Below, in pieces: positions 6,891 through 13,965 of a DNA stretch of 15,492 nucleotides; position 1 is the stretch's first letter, and each line of letters starts with the position of its first letter. A model generated the notes under the pieces. The model ran no database searches, was not told the DNA's origin, and saw only the letters and a program-made list of their open reading frames with translations. Made by a program: the position numbers and the translations under genes. Source of the DNA: Candidatus Dadabacteria bacterium (lineage in GTDB: Bacteria > Desulfobacterota_D > UBA1144 > Nemesobacterales > UBA2774); NCBI GenBank assembly GCA_020027805.1, contig JAHKKQ010000035.1, positions 1-15,492 of the forward strand, written 5' to 3'.

Positions 6891-9148
6891 TGGAGTCAGC
6901 GGTAAGCAAATTCGTTTTCCTTAACCCGCCCGGGCTTGCGGAAAGCGCCTTATTCCTCATTCTATTCGCCATAGTAATATACGGCTCGCTCAGAAGCACG
7001 AGGAGTCTTCAGAGCGCGAGAAGGAGAATTGTCCTGACCTCGCTCCACGCGCTCGCTTTTATTACCGTCCTATTCATCCTGACTAACCCCGCCATCAAGG
7101 AAGAGAGCTTCAGGGAAGAAAAGAAGACCCTCGCCGTAATAGTCGACGGGTCCTGGAGCATGAACCTGGCCGGGGGGGCCTCAGGCGGGGACAGGATAGA
7201 ATCGGTGAGGGGATTCTTCGGGGATAACGCCGATTTCTTTACACGGCTCGGGCAGAATTTCATCCTCGATTACTACACCTTCGACGAGGCCCTTAAGCCA
7301 TCCTCGCAGGAGTCCATACTGAAGAACGAGCCCTCGGGCAAACACACAAATCTCGGCAATCTCCTCAGCGAACTTATCGAGAAGAACAGGAAGGGAGAGC
7401 TCGACGAGGCGCTCCTGATATCGGACGGCGCGGGGAGCTGGCAGTCCCTGGACGAAGGCTCCGATGAAGCGCTGAAAAATGCCGGCTTCAGGATCAACGC
7501 CGCAGGCGCCCTCGCGTCCGACGCGACTGAGGACATATGGATAGACAAGATAGATTCGAATGAAGTCTCTTTCCTGAGATACCCCTACTCCGTAAGCGCA
7601 GTCGTGAAGTCGGGCGGGCCCGCCGGGATGAGAATCCCCGCGTCACTCTACGAGGGCGACAAGCTGATTTCCATAAAAGAGGTCTATATCGATCCCCGCA
7701 CGAAGGAAGGGGAAGCCGAGTTCGAAATCAATCCCGTAACCCTCGGGAGAAAGATCTACACCGTATCCGTCCCGGTATTATCCGACGAGCTGATACCCGA
7801 GAACAACCGGAAGTCCTTTTACACCGACGTCATTATAAATAAAATACGGGTCCTCCACGTGGCGGGCAGTCCTTCATGGGACGTGAGGTTCCTGAGAAAA
7901 GCGCTCAAGAGGAACCCGAACATCGACCTCGTATCGTTTTTCATTCTGCGAGACCCGTCCGACCTCGTATTCGCAACGGAGAACGAGCTCAGCCTTATAC
8001 CGTTCCCCGTCAATGAAATATTCGGAAACGAGCTGCCGACGTTCGATATAGTGATATTTCAGAATTTCAATTTTCAGCCCTACGGAATCTTCGGCTTCCA
8101 TCTGAGGAGCGTCAGGGACTACGTTATGAACGACGGCGGAGCGTTTCTAATGATCGGCGGGAACAAGAGCTTCGACAGCGGTAATTACGGAAGGACCCCG
8201 ATTTCTGAAATACTGCCCGTGGAGCTCGACTACATGGCGCGCCCGGCCGCCGATACGATCAGCGGCGAAGCGTTCCGGCCTAAACTGACTGCCGCGGGCA
8301 AGAACCACCCCATCATGAGGATAGTCCCGGACAGGGATGAAAACGAGAAGCAGTGGAACGGCATGCCCGAGCTCGAAGGGTTCAACATGGTCGAGGGGCT
8401 GAACCCGGACGCAGTGCCTCTCCTGGTCTCGCCGGAGGGAGAGCCGATACTGGCTCTGGCCAAGGCCGGGTCCGGCAAGGCCGCCACATTCCTCTCCGAC
8501 TCCTCCTGGAGATGGAATTTCATTTACGGAAGCGAAGGGGACGTTTCACCCCTCTATGAAAAATTCTGGAACAGGCTCTTCCTCTGGTTCGTCAACGACC
8601 CGGAATTGAAGGACGTAAGGATCGATACCGATAAGGCCGTATACAGCCCGGGAGAGAGTGCCGGAGTCGGCATCTGGGACATGAGCGGGGACGAAGCAGG
8701 GGAGAACCCTGTAAAAGCGCAGCTGACACTGCCCGACGGAACCACAGCCGATATAGAGCCTGAAAGGGATTCGCGTCAAAGGCTCGCTGCCAAAATCATG
8801 CTCTCACAGCCGGGTGTTTACAAGATAACAGCCCGCCCCGGGGATAGCGGTGCTGATTTTTCTGATTCGGAGACATCCGAAGCGTCTTTTATTGTCGAGC
8901 CGCCCGGGGACGAGTTAAGGGGGGTCACGTCGAACCTGAAGCTGCTGAAGTACATAGCCGGTGCGACCGGGGGGAGCTATATTTCGACCCGGGACAATCC
9001 GGAGGCACTCAATATCGAAAACGTCCGCAAGAAGACGATAACCGGGTATAAAACAGTCCTCCTCTGGGACAACCCCGTCTTCCTTTTGCTCATATTGGGG
9101 TTATTATTCTCCGAGTGGTCGCTCAGAAGAAGGTGGGGGCTCAAGTAG
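6890..9148 (+). CDS. Membrane-anchored VWA protein with glutamine-amidotransferase-like fold
   Basis: A 752-residue protein with predicted membrane helices at about 16-33, 47-65 and 727-744, so most of it probably faces the periplasm. A von Willebrand A domain follows the second helix and has a complete metal site: Asp86-x-Ser88-x-Ser90 (DGSWS), Thr143 and Asp169 (ISDG). A Rossmann-like region from about 315 (RVLHVAGSPSWDVRFL) through GGAFLMIGGNKSFDSGNYG (about 417-435) matches the 'glutamine amidotransferase-like' domain of large BatA-associated proteins. It has no GxCxG nucleophile elbow, so it is unlikely to hydrolyse glutamine. A beta-rich segment lies before the last helix. Relatives usually sit next to MoxR ATPase, DUF58 and BatA-type genes; none is here. 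No ribosome-binding site is well placed for the ATG at 6890, and no other start lies upstream in frame. Role: unknown, possibly envelope assembly or quality control. Confidence 0.82.
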   Translation: MESAVSKFVFLNPPGLAESALFLILFAIVIYGSLRSTRSLQSARRRIVLTSLHALAFITVLFILTNPAIKEESFREEKKTLAVIVDGSWSMNLAGGASGGDRIESVRGFFGDNADFFTRLGQNFILDYYTFDEALKPSSQESILKNEPSGKHTNLGNLLSELIEKNRKGELDEALLISDGAGSWQSLDEGSDEALKNAGFRINAAGALASDATEDIWIDKIDSNEVSFLRYPYSVSAVVKSGGPAGMRIPASLYEGDKLISIKEVYIDPRTKEGEAEFEINPVTLGRKIYTVSVPVLSDELIPENNRKSFYTDVIINKIRVLHVAGSPSWDVRFLRKALKRNPNIDLVSFFILRDPSDLVFATENELSLIPFPVNEIFGNELPTFDIVIFQNFNFQPYGIFGFHLRSVRDYVMNDGGAFLMIGGNKSFDSGNYGRTPISEILPVELDYMARPAADTISGEAFRPKLTAAGKNHPIMRIVPDRDENEKQWNGMPELEGFNMVEGLNPDAVPLLVSPEGEPILALAKAGSGKAATFLSDSSWRWNFIYGSEGDVSPLYEKFWNRLFLWFVNDPELKDVRIDTDKAVYSPGESAGVGIWDMSGDEAGENPVKAQLTLPDGTTADIEPERDSRQRLAAKIMLSQPGVYKITARPGDSGADFSDSETSEASFIVEPPGDELRGVTSNLKLLKYIAGATGGSYISTRDNPEALNIENVRKKTITGYKTVLLWDNPVFLLLILGLLFSEWSLRRRWGLK

Positions 9149-9226
9149 ACAAGCACTCCGTTAGTTCGCTCTCCCGCTTGAAATAATGGATTATAAGGAT
9201 TTACTTATAGGGATTCGGAGAAAAGA

Positions 9227-9991
9227 ATGATCCTCGCGGTCGATATAGGGAATACCAATATAGTCTTCGGCGTTTTCGACGGCAGCAGTATAAAGTGTCA
9301 CTGGCGCATCGGCACCGACAAATCCAAGACCTCCGACGAATACGGCATCCTGTTCAGGGAATTAATGAAGATAAGGGATATCGATCCGAGCTCTATAGAC
9401 GGGGCGGTAATCTCCTGCGTGGTGCCGACCATACAGTCGACCGTATCGAACGCGGTTAAAAGTTATTTCGACGTGAGCCCCGTCGTTGTGGGCCCCGGTG
9501 TAAAGACAGGGATGCCCATACTCTATCATAACCCCAAGGAAGTAGGCGCAGACAGGATTGTAAACGGGGTGGCGGCCTACGATAAATACCGGAGCGGGGT
9601 CATCGTGGTCGATTTCGGAACGGCTACGACGTTCGACTGTGTCTCGGACAGGGGAGAATACATGGGGGGGGTCATCACTCCGGGTCTTATGATTTCTGCA
9701 GAGGCGCTCTACCGGGAAGCCTCCAAGCTCCCGAGGGTCGAGATCGCGAAGCCAGAGAACATTATCGGCAAGACTACGGTAGAGAGCATACAGTCGGGGC
9801 TCATACACGGATATGCGGGCCTCGTGGACGGCGTCGTTACGAAGATAAAATCGGAAATGAAAACAGAGCCGCGGGTTATCGCCACGGGCGGGGTTGCGAG
9901 CCTTATCGCGCCCGAGACCAGGACGATTGAGGAAGTCGACGAGTTCCTCACTCTCCGCGGGCTGAAACTCATACATGAAAGAAACCTCTAG
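9227..9991 (+). CDS. coaX: Type III pantothenate kinase
   Basis: CoaX phosphorylates pantothenate with ATP, the first step of coenzyme A synthesis, in the cytoplasm. The 254-residue length is normal. The ASKHA-fold phosphate-1 motif is DIGNTN (6-11), with Asp6. GADRIVN (107-113) carries the catalytic Asp109. DFGTATTFD (129-137) is the phosphate-2 motif, and GGVITPG (147-153) and HGYAGLVDG (204-212) are further family signatures. All expected active-site residues are present. GGAG (9217-9220) lies six bases before the ATG. The 78-base gap to the VWA gene may hold its own promoter but none is clear. The 3' end overlaps the next gene by 17 bases. Type III enzymes are insensitive to CoA feedback, a family property. 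Confidence 0.95.
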   Translation: MILAVDIGNTNIVFGVFDGSSIKCHWRIGTDKSKTSDEYGILFRELMKIRDIDPSSIDGAVISCVVPTIQSTVSNAVKSYFDVSPVVVGPGVKTGMPILYHNPKEVGADRIVNGVAAYDKYRSGVIVVDFGTATTFDCVSDRGEYMGGVITPGLMISAEALYREASKLPRVEIAKPENIIGKTTVESIQSGLIHGYAGLVDGVVTKIKSEMKTEPRVIATGGVASLIAPETRTIEEVDEFLTLRGLKLIHERNL

Positions 9992-10373
9992 CTTCGTAAT
10001 AGGCAGACACAGGTGCTCAAACAGACACTACGACCTTATCCTCGAAAATAAAGGAGAGGCGAGGCACTGGATTATCCCCAGGAATATCCCCAAAAAATAC
10101 AGGGAGAAAAGAATCGCCATAGAAGAGAAGGACACGGGGGGCATTCGGCTGAACGCCGGTGACGGGAACAGGGCCGAGGACAGCTGGGGTGGCGGACAGT
10201 GGGAGATATGGGACAGGGGCGTATTCGAGACCGAAGCATCCAACAGTATAAGACTCGTTATTAAAGCCGCAGGCGAGAAGTTCAGGGGCAGGTATTTGCT
10301 CCTGGTCCCGGGCTGGGGGAGATGGACCGGGAAAAGGCTTTGGGTCCTGGAGAAAATAAGGGAACAGATTTAA
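9975..10373 (+). CDS. Stand-alone LigD-type 3'-phosphoesterase domain protein
   Basis: This 132-residue protein aligns by eye with the N-terminal 3'-phosphoesterase domain of DNA ligase D, which trims 3' ends during non-homologous end joining. It matches in order: FVIGRHRCSNRHYDLILE (7-24), HWIIPRN (31-37), EKRIAIE (44-50), WGGGQWEIWDRG (71-82) and GEKFRGRYLLL (99-109). The metal-binding His12, His18 and Asp20 are kept. The Arg of the usual HYDLRLE is Ile22. The usual EDHP...Y motif is replaced (KDTGG at 52-56), so its His and Tyr are absent. It has no ligase or polymerase domain, and no Ku or LigD gene is nearby. It overlaps coaX by 17 bases and has no clear ribosome-binding site, implying coupled translation. 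Enzymatic activity is uncertain; a binding-only or altered role is possible. Confidence 0.78.
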   Translation: MKETSSFVIGRHRCSNRHYDLILENKGEARHWIIPRNIPKKYREKRIAIEEKDTGGIRLNAGDGNRAEDSWGGGQWEIWDRGVFETEASNSIRLVIKAAGEKFRGRYLLLVPGWGRWTGKRLWVLEKIREQI

Positions 10374-10382
10374 ACAAACGGA

Positions 10383-10424
10383 TGCTGAAACAAGCATGCC
10401 CTGAAGTCGTTTCAGGATTCAGCA
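10383..10424. repeat. REP-like nested hairpin
   Basis: TGCTGAA (10383-10389) pairs with TTCAGCA (10418-10424), and inside it CCTGAA (10400-10405) pairs with TTCAGG (10411-10416). The sequence resembles dispersed intergenic elements of the 'GATGCTGAAACAAGTTCAGCATGACGTC' kind. It begins ten bases after the phosphoesterase gene's stop. It may end or stabilise the coaX transcript, but no T-run follows. Confidence 0.6.
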
Positions 10425-10462
10425 CGACGTCCTAAAAGAAAAAGAGTTACACCCCCCACCAA

Positions 10463-10491
10463 AACCCTCACCCTCCTTATTGGCGAGAGGG
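10463..10491. repeat. Degenerate 'CCCTCACCCT' intergenic repeat with small hairpin
   Basis: CCCTCACCCTC is followed by a stem CCCTC (10471-10475)/GAGGG (10487-10491) with an 11-base loop. It looks like a decayed copy of a common intergenic hairpin family of the 'CCCTCACCCT...GGAGAGGG' type. An A-rich stretch follows on the plus strand, so it is not a canonical terminator in either direction for neighbouring genes. Confidence 0.4.
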
Positions 10492-10520
10492 AATAAAAAT
10501 AAAAAAAGGAAATGCCTATC

Positions 10521-10532
10521 GTTAATATTAAC
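10521..10532. promoter_or_regulatory. Perfect 12-base palindrome upstream of the SLC13 gene
   Basis: GTTAATATTAAC is an exact palindrome about 90 bases before the transporter start, in the only AT-rich part of the gap. It may be a regulator site or part of the promoter. No well-spaced -35/-10 pair could be fixed around it. Confidence 0.35.
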
Positions 10533-10620
10533 TTTAAAGTACATTTAGCTATGTCTCATCGATCGGCAAATTATCAGGCAGCCGAGGCACGATTCACCCG
10601 CACTTAACACCGATCCGCCG

Positions 10621-11964
10621 ATGAATAAAAATCTTATCATCCTGATAAGCGCTATAGTTTCTCTCGCCGTTTATTTTCTGCTGCCCGTCGATAAAGGCAT
10701 ACTGAAAGGCCTGGCGATTCTTATATTCGTAGCGGTGTTATGGTTTACAGAGGCGCTGCCTATAACCGTAACCGCACTCCTCGTCCCCATACTTGCCGTA
10801 CTTACGGGAATATTCGACGCTAAAGACGCGCTTAGCCACTTCGCGAACCCCGTGATATTCCTCTTTCTCGGAGGCTTCGCCCTCGCCGCGGCCCTCCACA
10901 AACACGGCCTCGACCGGCTCATCGCAGGTTATATAATGAGGGCCGCGGGAGCGAACTCCCTTCTCTCCGTGCTCGGTTTATTCGCCTCGACCGCCTTGAT
11001 AAGCATGTGGATAAGCAATACGGCTACGACGGCTATAATGCTGCCGGTCGCGCTCGGCCTCATCGCCAATATTAAAGACAGCTCGACTTCGACAGAGGAA
11101 TTCATACTCCTGGGTGTCGCGTACGCGGCGAGCATAGGGGGCATCGGGACCATCGTGGGAAGCCCGCCCAACGCGATCACGGCCGCCAACCTCGGGATGG
11201 ATTTCAGGGACTGGCTTTCAGTGGGCGTACCTTTCGTGATTATCCTGATGCCTATAATGGTCCTCGTACTATATCTCGTGCTCAGGCCGAAGCTGCCTAA
11301 AGGAGGGGTCGCGGCGGACGGCGGGCTCGGGCAGATCGCCATAGATAAAAACACGTACAAACTCGCGGCGATATTCGGCCTAACCGTCGTCCTCTGGATA
11401 TTCAGCGGGCCTATATCTTCACGCCTCGGCATCGACAAGGAATTCGACTCCATAGTAGCCATACTGGCGATATTCATGCTCGTAGTATCGGGCACGATAA
11501 AATGGAAAGAGATAGAAAGGTTCACGGACTGGGGCGTGCTCCTGCTGTTCGGCGGGGGCATCGTATTGAGCGCGTTACTGTCGGAGACGGGCGCGAGTAA
11601 ATTCCTCGCCGATCTGGTGAGGGACCACCTTTCGATACACGGCCCGTTCCCTCTCATTCTCGGGTCGGTGATGTTCGTTATCCTGCTTTCCGAGTTCGCG
11701 AGCAACACGGCGACCGCGGCGATAATGGTGCCTATATTCCTCGTCCTCGGTCGGGAGACGATGCAGCACTCGCCCGAGGCGATCGCGCTAAGCGTCGGGA
11801 TAGCGGCTTCGTGCGGGTTTATGCTGCCCGTAGGCACGCCGCCTAACGCCCTCGTATTCGGGACCGAAAGGGTACGTCAGAGGAGCATGATAAAAGCGGG
11901 ACTCTGCCTGGACATAGCGTGGGGAATAGTGATCACGCTGGCGAGTTATTTCTTCTTCAGATGA
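10621..11964 (+). CDS. SLC13/DASS family sodium:anion (dicarboxylate/sulfate) symporter
   Basis: A 447-residue inner-membrane protein with about eleven hydrophobic segments, the normal size for the divalent anion:sodium symporter family (VcINDY-like), which imports C4-dicarboxylates, citrate or sulfate with Na+. Both repeated substrate and sodium motifs are visible: SNTATTAIMLP with Ser132-Asn133-Thr134, and SNTATAAIMVP with Ser361-Asn362-Thr363. Re-entrant loop signatures GSPPNA (160-165) and PVGTPPNA (393-400) are also present. Substrate cannot be decided, although neighbouring methylmalonyl-CoA metabolism would fit a dicarboxylate. The start has no recognisable ribosome-binding site; the frame begins with a good hydrophobic N-terminus so the ATG at 10621 is kept. 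It converges on the epimerase gene with only 29 bases between and no terminator seen. Confidence 0.9.
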   Translation: MNKNLIILISAIVSLAVYFLLPVDKGILKGLAILIFVAVLWFTEALPITVTALLVPILAVLTGIFDAKDALSHFANPVIFLFLGGFALAAALHKHGLDRLIAGYIMRAAGANSLLSVLGLFASTALISMWISNTATTAIMLPVALGLIANIKDSSTSTEEFILLGVAYAASIGGIGTIVGSPPNAITAANLGMDFRDWLSVGVPFVIILMPIMVLVLYLVLRPKLPKGGVAADGGLGQIAIDKNTYKLAAIFGLTVVLWIFSGPISSRLGIDKEFDSIVAILAIFMLVVSGTIKWKEIERFTDWGVLLLFGGGIVLSALLSETGASKFLADLVRDHLSIHGPFPLILGSVMFVILLSEFASNTATAAIMVPIFLVLGRETMQHSPEAIALSVGIAASCGFMLPVGTPPNALVFGTERVRQRSMIKAGLCLDIAWGIVITLASYFFFR

Positions 11965-11993
11965 ATTCCACGGGTATTCAACAGTGACGGACT

Positions 11994-12422
11994 TCAAACG
12001 TCCTTATCTAGCTCGGCGAGCTCTATCAATACCCCGTTCATGGCTTTGGGGTGTATGAAAGCGACCCTAGAATGATAAGAACCGGGACGCGGGGTTTCGT
12101 CTATGAGCTTCACGCCATCCCTTTTAAGCCTATCGAGGGCGGCTTCAATATCGTCCACGAGAAAACAGATATGGTGAATGCCCTCCCCCCTCTTGTCGAG
12201 GAACTTCGAGATCGGGGACTCCCCGCTCAGGGGCTCCAAGAGCTCTAACGCGGTACCGCCCTTTTCGGGGACGAGCATGGACGTCCTCACCCCCTGATCC
12301 TCCACCACTTCCCTGTGCTCGACCCTGAGGCCGAGCGCCGTCTCGTATAATTTCTCGACTTCATCGATATTCCTGACCGCGATCGCCACGTGATATAAAT
12401 TCTCCAATACGCCATTACCCAT
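11994..12422 (-). CDS. mce: Methylmalonyl-CoA epimerase
   Basis: This enzyme interconverts (R)- and (S)-methylmalonyl-CoA between propionyl-CoA carboxylase and methylmalonyl-CoA mutase, in the cytoplasm. The 142-residue length and vicinal-oxygen-chelate fold fit the family. His11 in YHVAIAV, Glu60 in ALELLEPL, His84 in GIHHICFLVDDI and Glu134 in LIELAE occupy the expected metal-ligand and catalytic positions. KLYETALGL and RPGSYHSRVAFIHPKAMNGV are family-typical. The ATG at 12422 has GGGAG (12435-12431) eight bases upstream; an in-frame extension to 12494 would add 24 unlikely residues. It lies downstream of the thioesterase gene on the same strand with a gap of 106 bases, so the two may share a transcript. 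Other glyoxalase-fold enzymes are possible, but the HH and ELLEPL motifs make this the best call. Confidence 0.88.
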   Translation of the reverse strand: MGNGVLENLYHVAIAVRNIDEVEKLYETALGLRVEHREVVEDQGVRTSMLVPEKGGTALELLEPLSGESPISKFLDKRGEGIHHICFLVDDIEAALDRLKRDGVKLIDETPRPGSYHSRVAFIHPKAMNGVLIELAELDKDV

Positions 12423-12528
12423 GATAAACGCTCCCTTCGTGTCTTTGTGATATGGGGGGTGGATTTTATGTATGCCGCGATTATTTGAGAACAAACCGCC
12501 GAAACCGGATGTATGCGACAGAGAGCCG

Positions 12529-12921
12529 CTACATGGATTGTGCCTTTTGCGAATCGGCTTCCAGCTTCCTTTTGATGCCCCTTTCGAACCTCTCTTCGTT
12601 GATTATAAACATATCGTTATAACCCGTGGCGATTTTCTCCACTTCGTCATAGGCATCTATCTTGAAATAAACCTTGCTGCCCTCTATCCTGTCGATTTCG
12701 GCCCTCACGGTTATTGTAGACCCGATCGGTGTCGAGGCTAAATGGCTCATCTCCATCCTCACGCTCACGACCATCTCGGCCGGGTCCAGGAAAGGAGCCA
12801 TGAGGTCAGCGCATATAGTCTGCATGAACGTTATGAGGGACGGGCTCGAGAGCACGCGGGGCGAATTTTCGTGGAAACGGGAAGCCGCCATTTCGGGCTT
12901 CGTCTCTATCTTCTTTTCCAT
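12529..12921 (-). CDS. FlK-like hotdog-fold acyl-CoA thioesterase family protein
   Basis: A 130-residue protein that aligns without gaps, by eye, with the region of fluoroacetyl-CoA thioesterase FlK and its relatives, which cleave short acyl-CoA esters. Matching parts are PRVLSSPSLITFMQTICADL (21-40), MAPFLDPAE, MSHLASTPIGS (58-68) and AYDEVEKIATG (90-100). Relative to FlK, catalytic Thr42 corresponds to Ser26, Glu50 to Gln34, His76 to His60 and Arg120 to Met104. Only the His is kept exactly, so activity or substrate may differ. The ATG at 12921 is chosen because AGGCAGGA ends six bases upstream; starts at 12927 or 12951 are poorer. It precedes methylmalonyl-CoA epimerase in the same direction, suggesting a link to acyl-CoA metabolism. 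Confidence is high for the fold, low for the substrate. Confidence 0.75.
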   Translation of the reverse strand: MEKKIETKPEMAASRFHENSPRVLSSPSLITFMQTICADLMAPFLDPAEMVVSVRMEMSHLASTPIGSTITVRAEIDRIEGSKVYFKIDAYDEVEKIATGYNDMFIINEERFERGIKRKLEADSQKAQSM

Positions 12922-13003
12922 GAACATTCCTGCCTGAAACGACCTTCTCATCGCATCACCCGTTATAAATACCTATCCGACCTGAATTATTTGACCGGGG
13001 CTT

Positions 13004-13018
13004 ATGACGACCAGTCAT
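13004..13018. promoter_or_regulatory. Candidate operator upstream of the thioesterase-epimerase unit
   Basis: ATGAC (13004-13008) and GTCAT (13014-13018) form a perfect interrupted palindrome with a 5-base centre, about 85 bases before the thioesterase start. TGAC/GTCA arms are common in TetR-family sites controlling acyl-CoA genes. No regulator gene is in the window and the promoter itself is not clear. Confidence 0.35.
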
Positions 13019-13106
13019 CAAATAAAATATACCTGTCTTTTATAAAGCTGTATAACAAATTCATGATCTGCGGAAAACAACGGAAATCCAGGGACGTACC
13101 GACGGG

Positions 13107-13868
13107 CTATTCTGCGTCTCCGGCTGCCGAATCCTGCGGGTGGATGGATAAAGCGAGCTCCTGCCGGGACACCGCCCCTTCGGAATCCGTGACTATTACG
13201 GTGACTTTATAATCACCCGCGTCCTTTTCGCCGTATTCCCAGATGATGAGACCCGCTGCGGGCTCGATGGTCATGCCCCTTGGTGCATTCCTGAGGCTGA
13301 AATCGATGGAATCCCCGTCAGGATCGTGAGCCTCTACGATGTAGCTGAACCTTCCTTCCTGGAAGGACGTACCCGGCTCGGAGGTTATGACAGGGGGCGA
13401 ATTCGGTATTTTGAAACTCCCCTCAGCCGATATTACGCCCTGGCCGAGGTCGCTGTACGGGGTGACGGCGACGGTTATCGCGTCGCCTTTTTTAAACCCT
13501 TCACGCCATTCGAGCTTTTCTTCACTTGCCCCCGTCAGATCGCTGCCGTTCTGCTTCCACTCGTAAATGAAAGACGTACTCTCGTCCGGGACGCCGCTAT
13601 ACTCTATCTCCGCCCGAAACCCCTCTCTCGGGTCATCCGACAGCGTATGGATTTTTACGGATTTGATTTCCGCGAGGGAAGGAACAGACGGCTCGGAGTA
13701 TCCGGTATCCGGCGATTCCTCCTCCGGGACGTCTTCTGTCTCCATGACGGGCCCCTCCGTAAGCTCCGGAGCCGGCTGGTCCGTCACGGACCCGTCCCCG
13801 TTTTCCCCCTTGCAGCCCGGGAGAAGGAGCAGGGTTATCAGAAGCAGGTATTTAATAGCGCTCGTCAT
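13107..13868 (-). CDS. Secreted lipoprotein with tandem Ig-like/cadherin-like domains
   Basis: This 253-residue protein has a lipoprotein signal peptide: MTSAIKYLLLITLLLLPGC, with a lipobox ending at Cys19, so it is probably lipid-anchored on the periplasmic side. Residues 20-66 are an acidic, Pro-rich, disordered linker. Two beta-sandwich-like segments follow: about 67-153 (IYEWKQNGSDLTG, an Ig-like 'EWxxNG' pattern) and about 157-242 (SPPVITSEP, HDPDGDSIDFSL, MTIEPAAGLIIW, GDYKVTVIVTDSEG). The second resembles the putative-Ig (He_PIG/cadherin-like) domains of surface proteins, including a calcium-type DPDGD at 172-176. The ATG at 13868 is preferred; a TTG two codons upstream is possible. 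No strong ribosome-binding site is seen. It lies 97 bases after the ribonuclease gene, with a weak possible promoter (TTATCA at 13938-13933, TATTAT at 13913-13908, 19-base spacing). Function unknown. Confidence 0.75.
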   Translation of the reverse strand: MTSAIKYLLLITLLLLPGCKGENGDGSVTDQPAPELTEGPVMETEDVPEEESPDTGYSEPSVPSLAEIKSVKIHTLSDDPREGFRAEIEYSGVPDESTSFIYEWKQNGSDLTGASEEKLEWREGFKKGDAITVAVTPYSDLGQGVISAEGSFKIPNSPPVITSEPGTSFQEGRFSYIVEAHDPDGDSIDFSLRNAPRGMTIEPAAGLIIWEYGEKDAGDYKVTVIVTDSEGAVSRQELALSIHPQDSAAGDAE

Positions 13869-13965
13869 TAGCAAACCCGTGCCGTACGTAATTCCAACGC
13901 TTACCTAATAATAATGCCGTATTTGAGAATTGTGATAATCGTGAACCCGGAATGTACGCCGCCTG

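Noticed and set aside
9178..9206. Promoter before coaX (TTGAAA with a hexamer 17 bases on)
   Set aside because: The -10 candidate TTACTT matches the consensus at only two positions.
10471..10510. Intrinsic terminator after the coaX unit
   Set aside because: The stem is only 5 bp and is followed by an A-rich tract, not T-rich, on the plus strand; no minus-strand gene ends there.
10929..11837. A 302-codon minus-strand frame opposite the transporter gene
   Set aside because: The plus strand encodes a complete SLC13 transporter; the antisense translation is low in coherent domain features.
12742..13212. A 156-codon plus-strand frame across the thioesterase promoter and lipoprotein end
   Set aside because: It crosses two genes and an AT-rich promoter region, changes composition along its length and has no known motifs.
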